64,000 bases of DNA from Amycolatopsis sp. NBC_01488 (GCF_036227105.1 NZ_CP109434.1:7536501-7600500), one strand, 5' to 3'. Shown: positions 45,102 to 56,161, counted from the first letter of the stretch. Notes: a model not told the origin generated them from the letters alone. Translations and numbers: made by a program.

Positions 45102-45135
45102 GCGAGCGACGCTACGGTGATCACCGGGTCGCTGC

Positions 45136-45201
45136 CATTACTTCGGGGGTAATGACCGCGGCCGGCTCGATCGCCCCCGCGGCATTACCTCGCGCGTAAT
45201 C
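45136..45201. promoter_or_regulatory. paired inverted repeats between XRE and SnoaL genes
   Basis: CATTAC-N7-GTAATG at 45136-45154 is perfect. ATTAC-N7-GTAAT at 45184-45200 is a second copy, 47 bases away centre to centre. They lie between the divergent XRE regulator and SnoaL-like gene. A shared operator for the XRE protein is the simplest reading. Confidence 0.7.
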
Positions 45202-45284
45202 GACGGGCCGCCGCTCGTCCGCCAAAGTCGGTCCCAGCGAAGGACGACGACGAAACCGTTGTCCCCCAACCGAAGGAGCAAGTC

Positions 45285-45644
45285 ATGACCGACGTCCGCG
45301 GCATCGTCGAGCAGTACATCGCCGTCTGGAACGAGACCGACGGCGAGAAGCGCCGCGCCCTCATCGCCGACGTCTTCACCGACGGCGCCGGCTACACCGA
45401 CCCGCTCGGGGCGGTCACCGGGCACGACGGGATCGACCAGTTCGTCGGCGGTGCCCAGCAGCAGTTCGCCGGGCTGAGCTTCAGCCTGCCCGCCGAGCCC
45501 GACGCGCACCACGACCTCGCGCGGTTCCAGTGGTACCTCGGCACGCCCGGTGCCGAGCCGGTCGCCATCGGGTTCGACGTCGTCGAACTGCGGGACGGCA
45601 AGATCGCGAAGGTGCACGGGTTCCTGGACAAGATGCCGGGCTGA
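45285..45644 (+). CDS. SnoaL/NTF2-like protein
   Basis: A 119-residue cone-fold protein: VEQYIAVWNETDGEKRRALIADVFTDGAGYTDPLG, then IDQFVGGAQQQFAGLSF and VVELRDGKIAKVHGFLDKMPG. It resembles SnoaL-type isomerases/hydratases, but a small-molecule function cannot be assigned. A strong AAGGAG lies 7 bases before the ATG. It is probably controlled by the divergent XRE regulator. Confidence 0.85.
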   Translation: MTDVRGIVEQYIAVWNETDGEKRRALIADVFTDGAGYTDPLGAVTGHDGIDQFVGGAQQQFAGLSFSLPAEPDAHHDLARFQWYLGTPGAEPVAIGFDVVELRDGKIAKVHGFLDKMPG

Positions 45645-45650
45645 ACGCAA

Positions 45651-45684
45651 GCGTGCGGGCTCCCGGGCAGGGGAGCCCGCACGC
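45651..45684. terminator. perfect 14-bp hairpin between convergent genes
   Basis: GCGTGCGGGCTCCC (45651-45664) and GGGAGCCCGCACGC (45671-45684) pair perfectly around a 6-base loop. It lies between the stops of the SnoaL-like gene and the epimerase gene and can terminate from both sides. Confidence 0.85.
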
Positions 45685-45696
45685 CACCCCGCACCG

Positions 45697-46851
45697 CTAG
45701 TCCTTCAGCGCGCCCCGCCAGCGCACGGTCGGGCGCAGCTTGTCCGGGTTCACCCGGTGCTTGTTCGCACCCACGATGTCGAACATCGACTCGATCAGCG
45801 TGTCCGAGAGCAGGTGCGGCTCCAGTCCCAGCCCGACCAGCCCGGTGTGCTTCACGTTGTAGTAGTGCTCCGGCGCTTCGGTGCGGGGGTTCTCCAGCTG
45901 CTCGATCTGCACCGGGCCCGGGAACCGCTCGGCGACGAGGTCGGCGATCGCGGCCACCGACATGCTCTCGGTCATCTGGTTGAAGACGCGGAACTCCCCC
46001 GCCTCGGCCGGGTTCTCCACGGCGAGCCGGATGCATTCGACGGTGTCGCGGATGTCGATCAGGCCGCGTGTCTGGGCGCCCTTGCCGTACACGGTCAACG
46101 GCTGGCCGAGCACCGCCTGGATGACGAACCGGTTCAGCACCGTGCCGAACACCGCGTCGTAGTCGAAGCGGGTCGCCAGCCGCGGGTCGAGCGCGGTCTG
46201 CGGCGTCTGCTGGCCGTACACCACGCCCTGGTTGAGGTCCGTCGCGCGCAGGCCCCACGCGCGGCACGTGAATTCGATGTTGTGCGAATCGTGGACCTTG
46301 GTCAGGTGATAGAACGACCCGGGCCGCTTCGGGAACAGCACGCGGTCCGAGCGCCCGTTGTGCTGCAGGTCCAGCCAGCCTTCTTCGATGTCGACGTTCG
46401 GCGTGCCGTATTCGCCCATCGTGCCGAGCTTGACCAGGTGAATCGCCGGATTGATCTCCGCGATCGCGTACAGCAGGTTCAAGTTCCCGATCACGTTGTT
46501 GTGCTGGGTGTACACCGCGTGCTCGCGGTCGATCATCGAGTACGGCGCCGACCGCTGCTCGGCGTAGTGGACGACCGCGTCCGGCGCGAAGTCGCGCACC
46601 GCCTCGAACAGGAACTCCGCGTCCAGCAGGTCGCCTTCGTAGCGGCCGATCGTGCGCCCGGAGACCTCCTGCCAGGCGGCGATCCGGTCGGCCAGTGACT
46701 CGATCGGGACGAGGCTTTCGACGCCCAGTTCGGCGTCGTAGCCACGGCGGGCGAAATTGTCGAGGACGGCGACCTCGTGGCCTTTGTCCGATAAGTGCAA
46801 CGCGGTCGGCCAGCCCAGATATCCGTCACCGCCGAGAACCAGCACTCGCAT
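45697..46851 (-). CDS. UDP-sulfoquinovose-synthase-like NAD-dependent epimerase
   Basis: A 384-residue extended SDR. It follows SqdB/SQD1 closely: VLGGDGYLGWPTALHLSDKG, KLGTMGEYGTPNVDIEEG with Thr144, and YHLTKVHDSHNIEF with Tyr181 and Lys185, the numbering of plant SQD1 within one residue. SQD1 converts UDP-glucose and sulfite to UDP-sulfoquinovose. A sulfosugar role here is likely but unproven, since related enzymes make other modified sugars. It lies beside genes for lipid-linked glycan assembly. The ATG is preceded by GGAAAGGCGGCACA. Confidence 0.85.
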   Translation of the reverse strand: MRVLVLGGDGYLGWPTALHLSDKGHEVAVLDNFARRGYDAELGVESLVPIESLADRIAAWQEVSGRTIGRYEGDLLDAEFLFEAVRDFAPDAVVHYAEQRSAPYSMIDREHAVYTQHNNVIGNLNLLYAIAEINPAIHLVKLGTMGEYGTPNVDIEEGWLDLQHNGRSDRVLFPKRPGSFYHLTKVHDSHNIEFTCRAWGLRATDLNQGVVYGQQTPQTALDPRLATRFDYDAVFGTVLNRFVIQAVLGQPLTVYGKGAQTRGLIDIRDTVECIRLAVENPAEAGEFRVFNQMTESMSVAAIADLVAERFPGPVQIEQLENPRTEAPEHYYNVKHTGLVGLGLEPHLLSDTLIESMFDIVGANKHRVNPDKLRPTVRWRGALKD

Positions 46852-47030
46852 TGTGCCGCCTTTCCTGTTCGTTTACGCCACAAGCATGCCGATCCGACGA
46901 ACGAGCAGCGGCTTGCGAGAACCCGACGTTATCTACCACGTGCTGATGACGACCTGGCAATGAGCTGTGAATCTCCTATGCGTAGGGGACCCGGACGGCG
47001 GCGCGGCGGGCCCACGGGGAGGATGGGGGC

Positions 47031-47528
47031 ATGACGACCGTAACCAACGGCGTGCGGCCCCGCACAACGGAGAAGACCCGCCGCCGCGGCTGGGCCAGGC
47101 TGGCGCGTGCCGCGGCGACGTCCGTCGCGGCCACGGTCGTCAGCCAGGTGGTGCTGCTGGCGGTCCTCGCCACCGGCGGCGCCGCGGCCCTGGCGAGCAC
47201 GCTGGCCTGGGCGGCCGGCGCGGTGCTGAACTTCGTCGTCACCCGCCGCTGGGTGTGGGGCCGGACCGGGCGCCCGCGCGTGCGCCGCGAACTGCTGCCC
47301 TACCTGGTCGTCATCGGCCTCGGCGGGCTCGCGTCGATCGGCCTGACGACGCTGGCGGGCTCGGCCCTGACGCCGCTGGACCTGCCGCACTTCTGGTGGG
47401 TCGTGCTCGTCGACGGCGCGTACGTGGCCAGTTACGCGCTGGTGTTCGCCGTCAAGTTCACCCTGCTCGACCGGTTCGTGTTCGGCCGCGGCGCAGCACG
47501 TAGCCCCGCCACCACGTCCCGGTCATGA
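47031..47528 (+). CDS. GtrA-family membrane protein
   Basis: A 165-residue protein with four membrane helices (SVAATVVSQVVLLAVLATGG; ALASTLAWAAGAVLNFVVTRRWVW; LLPYLVVIGLGGLASIGLTTL; VVLVDGAYVASYALVFAVKFTLLDRFVF). GtrA proteins help move or anchor polyprenyl-phosphate sugars used by cell-surface glycosyltransferases. The last 71 bases overlap, tail to tail, the 3' end of the GT-C/GT2 fusion gene on the other strand. Confidence 0.85.
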   Translation: MTTVTNGVRPRTTEKTRRRGWARLARAAATSVAATVVSQVVLLAVLATGGAAALASTLAWAAGAVLNFVVTRRWVWGRTGRPRVRRELLPYLVVIGLGGLASIGLTTLAGSALTPLDLPHFWWVVLVDGAYVASYALVFAVKFTLLDRFVFGRGAARSPATTSRS

Positions 47529-49632
47529 CCCGGGCGTAGTTGGCGCCGTAGACGACGCTGCCGCCCTTCTTGCTCTTGCCCGCCTTGCGCAGCCGCATGC
47601 TCATCGGCAGCTCCAGGACCCGGGCGCCGCGCGCGGTCACGCCGAGCATCAGCTCCGACGACTGGTACTGCGGCTCGTTGAGCGGGACCGAGCACGCCAG
47701 GTCCGCCCGCATCGCACGGAACCCGAACGACGTGTCGGTGATCCGCCGCGCGGTCAGCACCGACGCCAGCGCGGCGAACACGCGCACGCCCAGCCACCGG
47801 ACGCGGCTGTCGGCCTCCTCGTGCCCGAGCCGCCGGGAGCCGGTGACGAAGTCCGCGGTGCCGTCGACGACCGGGCTGACCAGGGCTTCCAGTTCGCTGT
47901 TGTCGTACTGGCCGTCCGCGTCGGTCGTCACGACGTACTCGGCGCCGGACTCCGCCGCCAGGTGGTAGCCCAGCCGCAGCGCGGCGCCCTGGCCGCGGTT
48001 GCGCGGCGCGACGCAGACGTACGCGCCGTGCTCCTCGGCGATCGCGGCCGTGTCGTCGGTGCCGCCGTCGACCACGACGAGCACGTCGACCCGCATGCCG
48101 AGGCACCCGTCCGGCATCTTCTCGAGGACTTCGCCGATGCCGCCGGCTTCGTTGTAGGCCGCGATGACGACGGTCAGCGGCGCCAGCTCGAGGTCCGGGT
48201 GGCGGCCGCGGAAGTCGTCGAGCGCGCGCTGGTCGACGTCGTCGGGGAACGCGGCGAGGCGCTTCCGGCTGGCCGACGTCAGCGTCGTGAAGCCGAGCGC
48301 CCCGGCGACCGGGAGCAGCACCAGCGCGGGGATCTGGTAGCGCCAGGAGAACTGGAACACCGCCGACGCGAAGAGCAGCACGAGCCCGCTCGACGCCGCG
48401 AGCAGCGCGCCCGCGCGTGCCCGGTCCAGGGGCTTCTTACGCCGGAACACCGTTAGCAGGCCGAGCAGCGCGCCGATGCCGAGCACCGCGCCCGGGACGT
48501 ACCCGCCGCCGAGCTGGTAGTCGCGCAGGATCTCGGCCAGTGGCCGGTCGACGCTCGCGACGACGCCGTCGTTCTGCTGCGTGACGAGGTCGATCAGCGA
48601 CTGGTCGGCCCACTGCGGGTCGCTCAGCTGGAACTGCCAGCGGTCCAGCGGAACGTCGGTGGGGTCCTGCTCGCGCGTCCACGCGAAGCTCTTGGAGAAG
48701 TCCTTCAGGATCGCTTTCGCGACGTCGCCGGGTTGCTCCTTCAGGACGTCGATCGCGAACTCGTGCGCCAGCGCGGCTTTGTCGGCGCCCGGCGGCAGCG
48801 GTCCCGGCCAGTTCGGGTCGAGGTCGGCGTGGGTGTAGTTGTCCACCAGCCGCGTCTCACGCGGCTCGGTGGGGCAGAACACCTGAAGCTCCGGCGAGAG
48901 GTGGAGGTTCGGGCAGTCGGCGACGGCGGCGGTGCGGCCGTAGAGCATGCTCCCGGACGGCCCGGTCAGTCCCCACTTCCCGGTCTCCGAGTGGACCCGC
49001 GCCGCGTACGGCACGAGCACGACGAGCAGGCCCAGCACGCCGGCACCCGCGCGGCGCCAGCCCGCCCAGTGCCGCCACGCGCCCCCGGCGGCGACCAGGA
49101 ACACCAGCAGTGGCAAGCCCAGCGAGATCCCGATCAGCCGCGTCAGCACGCCGAAACCGAGCAACAGCCCGGCGGCGCCCGCACGTTTCCAGCCGGGCGT
49201 GCCCCAGCCGAGCAGCAGCCAGAGGAGCCCGAGCAGCACCGCCTCGAAGACGACCTCGGACATGATGTTCTGCTCGATCTGCAGCTGGTAGGCGTCGAGC
49301 AGCACCGGCACCGCGGCGAGTGCGCCGACCCACGGACGGCCGCCGAGGCGCAGCACCAGCGCGTAGACGCCGATCGCGACGAGGATCCCGCCGGCGTGCT
49401 GCACCGCCGCGACCCAGGCGAGGCCGCCGACCGCCAGCAGCGGGCGCAGCACGAGGTCGTAGCCGATCGGGTTGAGCTGGTCGGCGCGCAGCGCGTGCAG
49501 GTTGTCGAGGTAGCGGAACGAGTCGATGTAGAGCAGCGCGGGCCGGTACGCGAGCCAGGTCAGCACCCGCAGGGCGATCGCGGGGACCAGCAGGAGGAGC
49601 AGCAGCCAGTGACGGCGCAGGAACGTCGTCAC
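47458..49632 (-). CDS. fused GT-C membrane glycosyltransferase and GT2 polyprenol-phosphate glycosyltransferase
   Basis: A 724-residue protein. Residues about 5-460 are a multi-helix GT-C module (RHWLLLLLLVPAIALRVLTW; LLYIDSFRYLDNL, whose Asp is a likely GT-C loop residue; MSEVVFEAVLLGLLWLLLGWG). Residues about 480-715 are a GT2 domain of the dolichol-phosphate-mannose-synthase type (LTVVIAAYNEAGGIGEVLEKM; VVDGGTDDTAAIAEE; RNRGQGAALRLG; TTDADGQYD). One chain could thus make a polyprenyl-phosphate sugar and transfer it outside the membrane. The GTG at 49632 overlaps the upstream epimerase stop by 4 bases. Confidence 0.85.
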   Translation of the reverse strand: MTTFLRRHWLLLLLLVPAIALRVLTWLAYRPALLYIDSFRYLDNLHALRADQLNPIGYDLVLRPLLAVGGLAWVAAVQHAGGILVAIGVYALVLRLGGRPWVGALAAVPVLLDAYQLQIEQNIMSEVVFEAVLLGLLWLLLGWGTPGWKRAGAAGLLLGFGVLTRLIGISLGLPLLVFLVAAGGAWRHWAGWRRAGAGVLGLLVVLVPYAARVHSETGKWGLTGPSGSMLYGRTAAVADCPNLHLSPELQVFCPTEPRETRLVDNYTHADLDPNWPGPLPPGADKAALAHEFAIDVLKEQPGDVAKAILKDFSKSFAWTREQDPTDVPLDRWQFQLSDPQWADQSLIDLVTQQNDGVVASVDRPLAEILRDYQLGGGYVPGAVLGIGALLGLLTVFRRKKPLDRARAGALLAASSGLVLLFASAVFQFSWRYQIPALVLLPVAGALGFTTLTSASRKRLAAFPDDVDQRALDDFRGRHPDLELAPLTVVIAAYNEAGGIGEVLEKMPDGCLGMRVDVLVVVDGGTDDTAAIAEEHGAYVCVAPRNRGQGAALRLGYHLAAESGAEYVVTTDADGQYDNSELEALVSPVVDGTADFVTGSRRLGHEEADSRVRWLGVRVFAALASVLTARRITDTSFGFRAMRADLACSVPLNEPQYQSSELMLGVTARGARVLELPMSMRLRKAGKSKKGGSVVYGANYARVMTGTWWRGYVLRRGRTRTGRAG

Positions 49633-50576
49633 GGTGTCGCGTTTGGACGGTCGAGGCCGGAGAAGTACTTCCACGCCGTCGCCAGGCCGTCGGTGAGCGA
49701 GACTTCCGGGCGGTACCCGATGGTCTCCGCGCTGGCCGAGACGTCGACGACCACCGCGGGCATCTCCCCCGCCGGTGCCGCGACGTGCTCGACCGGCAGC
49801 TCGGCGCCGGTCACCTCGCGCACGGCCTCGACCATCTCCAGCACGGACACCGAGCGCCCGGAGCCGACGATCGCGCGGCCGGTGTGGCCGCTGGCGAAGG
49901 CCGAAAGGATCGCGCCGACGACGTCGTCGACGTGCACGAGGTCGCGGCACTGCCGGCCGTCGCCGTAGATCTTGACGCCGGAGCCGGTGAGCGCGGCGCG
50001 CATCATGCGCGGCACGAAACTGTCCTTGTGGGACATTCCCGGACCGTAGACGTTGGTGAACCGCAACGCACACGTCGTCATGCCGTACGCGCCGGCGTAG
50101 CCCGAGAGCAGCATTTCGCACGCGGCTTTCGTGGCGCCGTAGGGCGTCAGCGGCCGCAGCGGCAGGTCCGGGGTGATCGTCGCGCTGCCGACGTCGCCGA
50201 TCACCGCGTTGGTCGAGGCGAGCAGGAACTTCGGCACCTCGCGGCGGCGCGCGAGCTCCAGCAGTTCCTGGGTCACCAGGACGTTGTCGGCGAAGGTGTC
50301 TTCGGGCAGCTCCACCGACTTCAGCACGGATGTCAGCGCGGCGAGGTGCACGATGCCGGCGGTTTCCGGCGTCACGGCCTCTTCGCGGACGGCGGCGTCG
50401 CGGAGGTCGCCGGTCACGACGCGGACACCGCCGAGGTCGTCGGGGAACGGGACCCGGTCCACGACGGTGACCGGGACGCCCCGGTCGCGGAGGGCCCGCA
50501 CGACGGCCCGGCCGATGAAGCCGCTGCCGCCGGTCACGACCACGGACGTCCGATCGGGACCGTGCGCACTCGACAT
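49629..50576 (-). CDS. NAD-dependent epimerase/dehydratase (nucleotide-sugar type)
   Basis: A 315-residue extended SDR: VVVTGGSGFIGRAVVRAL at the N-terminus, HLAALTSV near 75, and catalytic TPYGATKAACE (Tyr/Lys). RFTNVYGPGMSHKDSFVPRMM and VDDVVGAILSAF are typical of UDP-glucose 4-epimerase or dTDP-sugar dehydratase relatives. It supplies a nucleotide sugar, probably for the downstream fused glycosyltransferase (4-base overlap). ATG at 50576 is preferred; a TTG three codons earlier is closer to the GGGAGGTAGG ribosome site and cannot be excluded. Confidence 0.88.
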   Translation of the reverse strand: MSSAHGPDRTSVVVTGGSGFIGRAVVRALRDRGVPVTVVDRVPFPDDLGGVRVVTGDLRDAAVREEAVTPETAGIVHLAALTSVLKSVELPEDTFADNVLVTQELLELARRREVPKFLLASTNAVIGDVGSATITPDLPLRPLTPYGATKAACEMLLSGYAGAYGMTTCALRFTNVYGPGMSHKDSFVPRMMRAALTGSGVKIYGDGRQCRDLVHVDDVVGAILSAFASGHTGRAIVGSGRSVSVLEMVEAVREVTGAELPVEHVAAPAGEMPAVVVDVSASAETIGYRPEVSLTDGLATAWKYFSGLDRPNATP

Positions 50577-50625
50577 GGGCGTCAACCTACCTCCCGTTCC
50601 TGTGCGCCTCCCGTGCGGCCACGGG

Positions 50626-53502
<2,877 letters not shown>

Positions 53503-53699
53503 GAGGGCCTCCTCCGAACAGCAGTGTCTGCCCAACCCGACTGTAAACGCGAAGGTGACCACGGCGGGGGTCCGGGGGCGGAGCCCGCCGGGCGGGGTGT
53601 GGGGGTTGTACCCCACCAGACACGCCGGAGGGTTCAGGCAAGCGCTCTCCGCGAGCACAGCTCACCCAAACCCGGAGGAATCCTCCCCACTCTGTCCGT
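53503..53699 (-). other. expression platform between glycine riboswitch and gcvP
   Basis: About 200 bases downstream of the second aptamer. On the minus strand it contains hairpins GGTGGGG-N5-CCCCCAC (near 53604-53624) and GGCGGGCTCCGCCC (near 53575-53590), which could act as a terminator or anti-terminator. A small open frame continues into the upstream part but has no family resemblance. I see no other gene. Confidence 0.5.
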
Positions 53700-53897
53700 A
53701 CCCCGAGGGGCGCCTGAGAGTTTCGCCCGAGGTTGAGCCGGGCTTGCACCGTCGGCGGGGGCGTCAGGTTGTGTCCTGGCGACCCGCTTTCCAGAGGCGT
53801 CTCGTCCGCGCGGTCCAGGGTGCCTGAGAGGTTCCGGGGAGGACTTGCTCCTTCGGCGCCGAGCTCAGTATGAGGCTCGGACTCTCCCGCGCGGATT
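53700..53897 (-). ncRNA. tandem glycine riboswitch
   Basis: Two consecutive gcvT-type aptamers on the minus strand. Aptamer 1 runs from GGGAGAG (53888-53882), with core GCCGAAGGAGCAAG (53857-53844), to CTCTCAGG (53830-53823). Aptamer 2 has CTCTGGAAAG, the core GCCGACGGTGCAAG and again CTCTCAGG (53720-53713). These blocks are the conserved glycine-binding elements. The element ends about 200 bases before gcvP, whose product degrades glycine, so glycine should turn the gene on. Confidence 0.93.
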
Positions 53898-53941
53898 CGT
53901 CGACCGCACGGGGAACCTTACTCCGTCCGCCGCGGCGGTGA

Positions 53942-54520
53942 TCACCCGGTCTTGCGGGCGTTGCGGCGCTGGGTCAGCTCGTCCGGTTCGTGGGTCTCGA
54001 CGATGCCGCCGTCGGCGCGTTCGGCCGGGAACTCGTGGATGGTTCCGCTGATCTCCTGCATGGCGCCGCTGACCGCGATGCCGAAGACGCCCTGGCCGCC
54101 CTGGAGCAGATCGACGATCTCCTCCGGCGAGGTGCACTCGTAGACGGTGGTGCCGTCGGAGAACAACGTCACGCGCGCGAGGTCGCGGACTCCGCGGACG
54201 CGCAGGTGGTCGACGGCGACGCGGATGTTCTGCAGGGAGACCCCGGTGTCCAGGAGCCGCTTGACGACCTTGAGGACCAGGATGTCCTTGAACGAGTACA
54301 GCCGCTGCGAGCCGGAGCCGTGGGCCGTGCGGATGCTGGGTGCGACCAGCTTCGTCCGGGCCCAGTAGTCGAGCTGGCGGTAGGTGATCCCGGCGATCTG
54401 GCACGCGGCCGGGCCGCGGTAGCCCACCAGCTCGTCCGGCAGCGAGTCGTCGGGGAACAGCTCACCCTGCTCGCCACTCGCGACCTCAACAGGCTGCTTC
54501 TCGGAACCAGCCTCGACCAC
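53942..54520 (-). CDS. MerR-family regulator (Rv1830-like)
   Basis: A 192-residue regulator. The N-terminus (ELFPDDSLPDELVGYRGPAACQIAGITYRQLDYWARTKLVAPSIRTAHGSGSQRLYSFKDILVLKVVKRLLDTGVSLQNIRVAVDHLR) is a MerR winged helix beginning at about residue 35, and a non-cysteine effector domain follows. In mycobacteria the orthologous gene lies between a DUF151 nuclease gene and gcvB, as here. It is annotated as a growth/recovery regulator in mycobacteria. The GTG start has a GGGGAGGC-type ribosome site. Its stop precedes the gcvP riboswitch by 45 bases. Confidence 0.88.
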   Translation of the reverse strand: MVEAGSEKQPVEVASGEQGELFPDDSLPDELVGYRGPAACQIAGITYRQLDYWARTKLVAPSIRTAHGSGSQRLYSFKDILVLKVVKRLLDTGVSLQNIRVAVDHLRVRGVRDLARVTLFSDGTTVYECTSPEEIVDLLQGGQGVFGIAVSGAMQEISGTIHEFPAERADGGIVETHEPDELTQRRNARKTG

Positions 54521-54772
54521 GCAAGCCTCCCCTCGCCCGACCTGGCGGCCGGCGAATGACAGCCGGATGGTCCCAGGAGCGGGACCCGCCGGAGATCAAC
54601 CGCCACGGTCCGGCCCCAGACCGTGAATGACACCGTGGCGATTTACCTCCTTCGACGGTAAGCGCCCGGACAGGGCGGGTCAACGCGACGCGCGGCAAGC
54701 CTCAACGACCGGATGAGCCTTTGCGCCGTTCGCCGTACCCCGGACGAGGTGGTTCAAACCTGTTGCGCGGTT

Positions 54773-54788
54773 TTACTCAGCCGAGTAA
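54773..54788. promoter_or_regulatory. candidate operator of the TetR gene
   Basis: TTACTCAGCCGAGTAA has perfect 6-base arms around AGCC and ends 10 bases before the TetR ATG. A further half site TTACTC follows at 54793-54798. Autoregulation by the encoded TetR is the likeliest explanation. Confidence 0.6.
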
Positions 54789-54798
54789 CTTCTTACTC

Positions 54799-55431
54799 AT
54801 GCAGGTAAACACCGACCTCATGGCGGAACTGGGGCTCAGCGGAACCGAGGCGGCCCGGCGAGCGCAGATCATCGGGGCGACCATCGGTGTCCTCGCCGAC
54901 CTGGGGTACCGCAGGACGACGTTCGCCAAGATCAAGGAGCGGGCCGGCCTCAGCAGCACCCGGCTGATCTCCTACCACTTCACCACCAAGGCCGGCCTGA
55001 TGCAGGCCGTCCTGAGCACGGTGGTCGAGACGAAGAGCGAGTTCCTGAAGGAACGCACCGGCGGCGGAGTGGACCCGGCGGACCGCCCGGGCTACCTGCG
55101 CGCCCACATCGAGACGTCGATCGCGTTCCTTCGCGCGTACCCGGAGTGCGTCCGTGTGCTGACCGAGCTGTCGGCCAACGCGGACGACGCCGACGGCTGG
55201 TCGATGACGAAGGTGCTGGTCGACGACATGCGCGTGCACGGCCTCGCCCGCCAGCTCAAGCAGGGTCAGGCCGAAGGGGTGTTCGGCGAGTTCACGCCGG
55301 AGGTGATGGCGATGTCCGTCGCGCAGGCGATCGACGGGGTGGCCGCGGCGTACGCGGCCGACCCGTCGCTCGACCTGGAGAAATACGGGCGCGAAGTGGC
55401 GGACACCTTCGTCAAAGCGACGGCACCGTGA
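54799..55431 (+). CDS. TetR-family regulator
   Basis: A 210-residue regulator with HTH at about 20-65 (RAQIIGATIGVLADLGYRRTTFAKIKERAGLSSTRLISYHFTTKAGLMQAVL) and an all-helical ligand domain. The ATG at 54799 is chosen because it follows the TTACTC operator repeats; an in-frame start further upstream would be inside them. The target is unknown apart from probable self-control; no partner gene is divergent within reach except the MerR gene 279 bases away. Its 3' end overlaps trxA by 20 bases. Confidence 0.85.
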   Translation: MQVNTDLMAELGLSGTEAARRAQIIGATIGVLADLGYRRTTFAKIKERAGLSSTRLISYHFTTKAGLMQAVLSTVVETKSEFLKERTGGGVDPADRPGYLRAHIETSIAFLRAYPECVRVLTELSANADDADGWSMTKVLVDDMRVHGLARQLKQGQAEGVFGEFTPEVMAMSVAQAIDGVAAAYAADPSLDLEKYGREVADTFVKATAP

Positions 55432-55747
55432 GGGCCCGGTCGAGGCGGTCCTCGATGCGGGCCTTCGGGAACGCGCCGACGATCGTCTCGACCGGCTCGC
55501 CGCCCGAGAACAGGATCATCGTCGGCAGCGACATGACCTGGTAGGAGCGGGTGGTCTCCGGGTTCTCGTCGGCGTTGATCTTGCGGACGGCGAGCTTCCC
55601 GGCCCGCTCGGCGGCCAGCTGCTCCAGCACGGGGCCGACCATCCGGCAGGGGCCGCACCAGGTGGCCCAGAACTCGACCAGCACCGGGACATCGCCGGCG
55701 AGTACCTCGGGGAACGTGCTGTCGGTGACTTCGAGGACTTCGGACAC
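55412..55747 (-). CDS. trxA: thioredoxin
   Basis: Cytosolic disulfide reductant. The 111-residue protein has the canonical active site WCGPC (Cys31, Cys34), the cis-proline loop SLPTMILF and the N-terminal EVTDSTFPEVLAGDVPVLVEFWA. The GTG at 55747 gives normal thioredoxin length. It is 11 bases downstream of a MerR gene on the same strand and so is co-transcribed with it. Confidence 0.95.
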   Translation of the reverse strand: MSEVLEVTDSTFPEVLAGDVPVLVEFWATWCGPCRMVGPVLEQLAAERAGKLAVRKINADENPETTRSYQVMSLPTMILFSGGEPVETIVGAFPKARIEDRLDRALTVPSL

Positions 55748-55758
55748 GGGGGTCTCCT

Positions 55759-56154
55759 TCAGGGGCGCGGGGAAGCGGGCACGACACACGGATCGGGCGC
55801 TTGCCGGGCGAGCGCGCCGACGAGCTTCGCGGCAAGTTCCGCCCGGATTCCGCCAAGGCGGGCGAGGAGCGCGTCGGCTTCTTCGAGCTTGCGCCGGTAG
55901 ACCTCGATCGAACTCGCGCAGGAGTCCCCGGTCTCGTGGCCGCTGCGCAGGCACTCGACGAAGGGGCGGGTCTCCTCGAGGGTCAGGCCGACCGTCTGCA
56001 GGGTCTGGATCTCCTTGACCAGCTGCAGGTCTTCGTCGTCGTACTCGCGGTAGCCGTTCGCCGCGCGACGGGCCGCCAGGAGACCCTGGGCCTCGTAAAA
56101 CCGCAGCGCACGGGTGGTGACACCCGTGCGCTGCGCAAGCTCTCCGATCCGCAT
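55759..56154 (-). CDS. MerR-family regulator co-transcribed with thioredoxin
   Basis: A 131-residue MerR protein: MRIGELAQRTGVTTRALRFYEAQGLL, GYREYDDEDLQLVKEIQTLQTVGLTLEE, then a dimer helix and three cysteines (ECLRSGHETGDSC, DPCVV) that could sense redox state or metal. The start at 56154 is preferred over an upstream one that would overlap its operator. A MerR-type promoter with a 19-base spacer lies directly in front, so the mRNA may be leaderless. It is expected to activate its own operon, including trxA, in response to oxidants; this is an inference. Confidence 0.86.
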   Translation of the reverse strand: MRIGELAQRTGVTTRALRFYEAQGLLAARRAANGYREYDDEDLQLVKEIQTLQTVGLTLEETRPFVECLRSGHETGDSCASSIEVYRRKLEEADALLARLGGIRAELAAKLVGALARQAPDPCVVPASPRP

Positions 56155-56161
56155 GCCTCCG

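Noticed and set aside
47458..47528. A frameshift or misassembly at the tail-to-tail overlap of gtrA and the glycosyltransferase fusion
   Set aside because: Both proteins keep sensible sequence up to their hydrophobic or basic C-termini; a 71-base convergent overlap of tails is tolerable.
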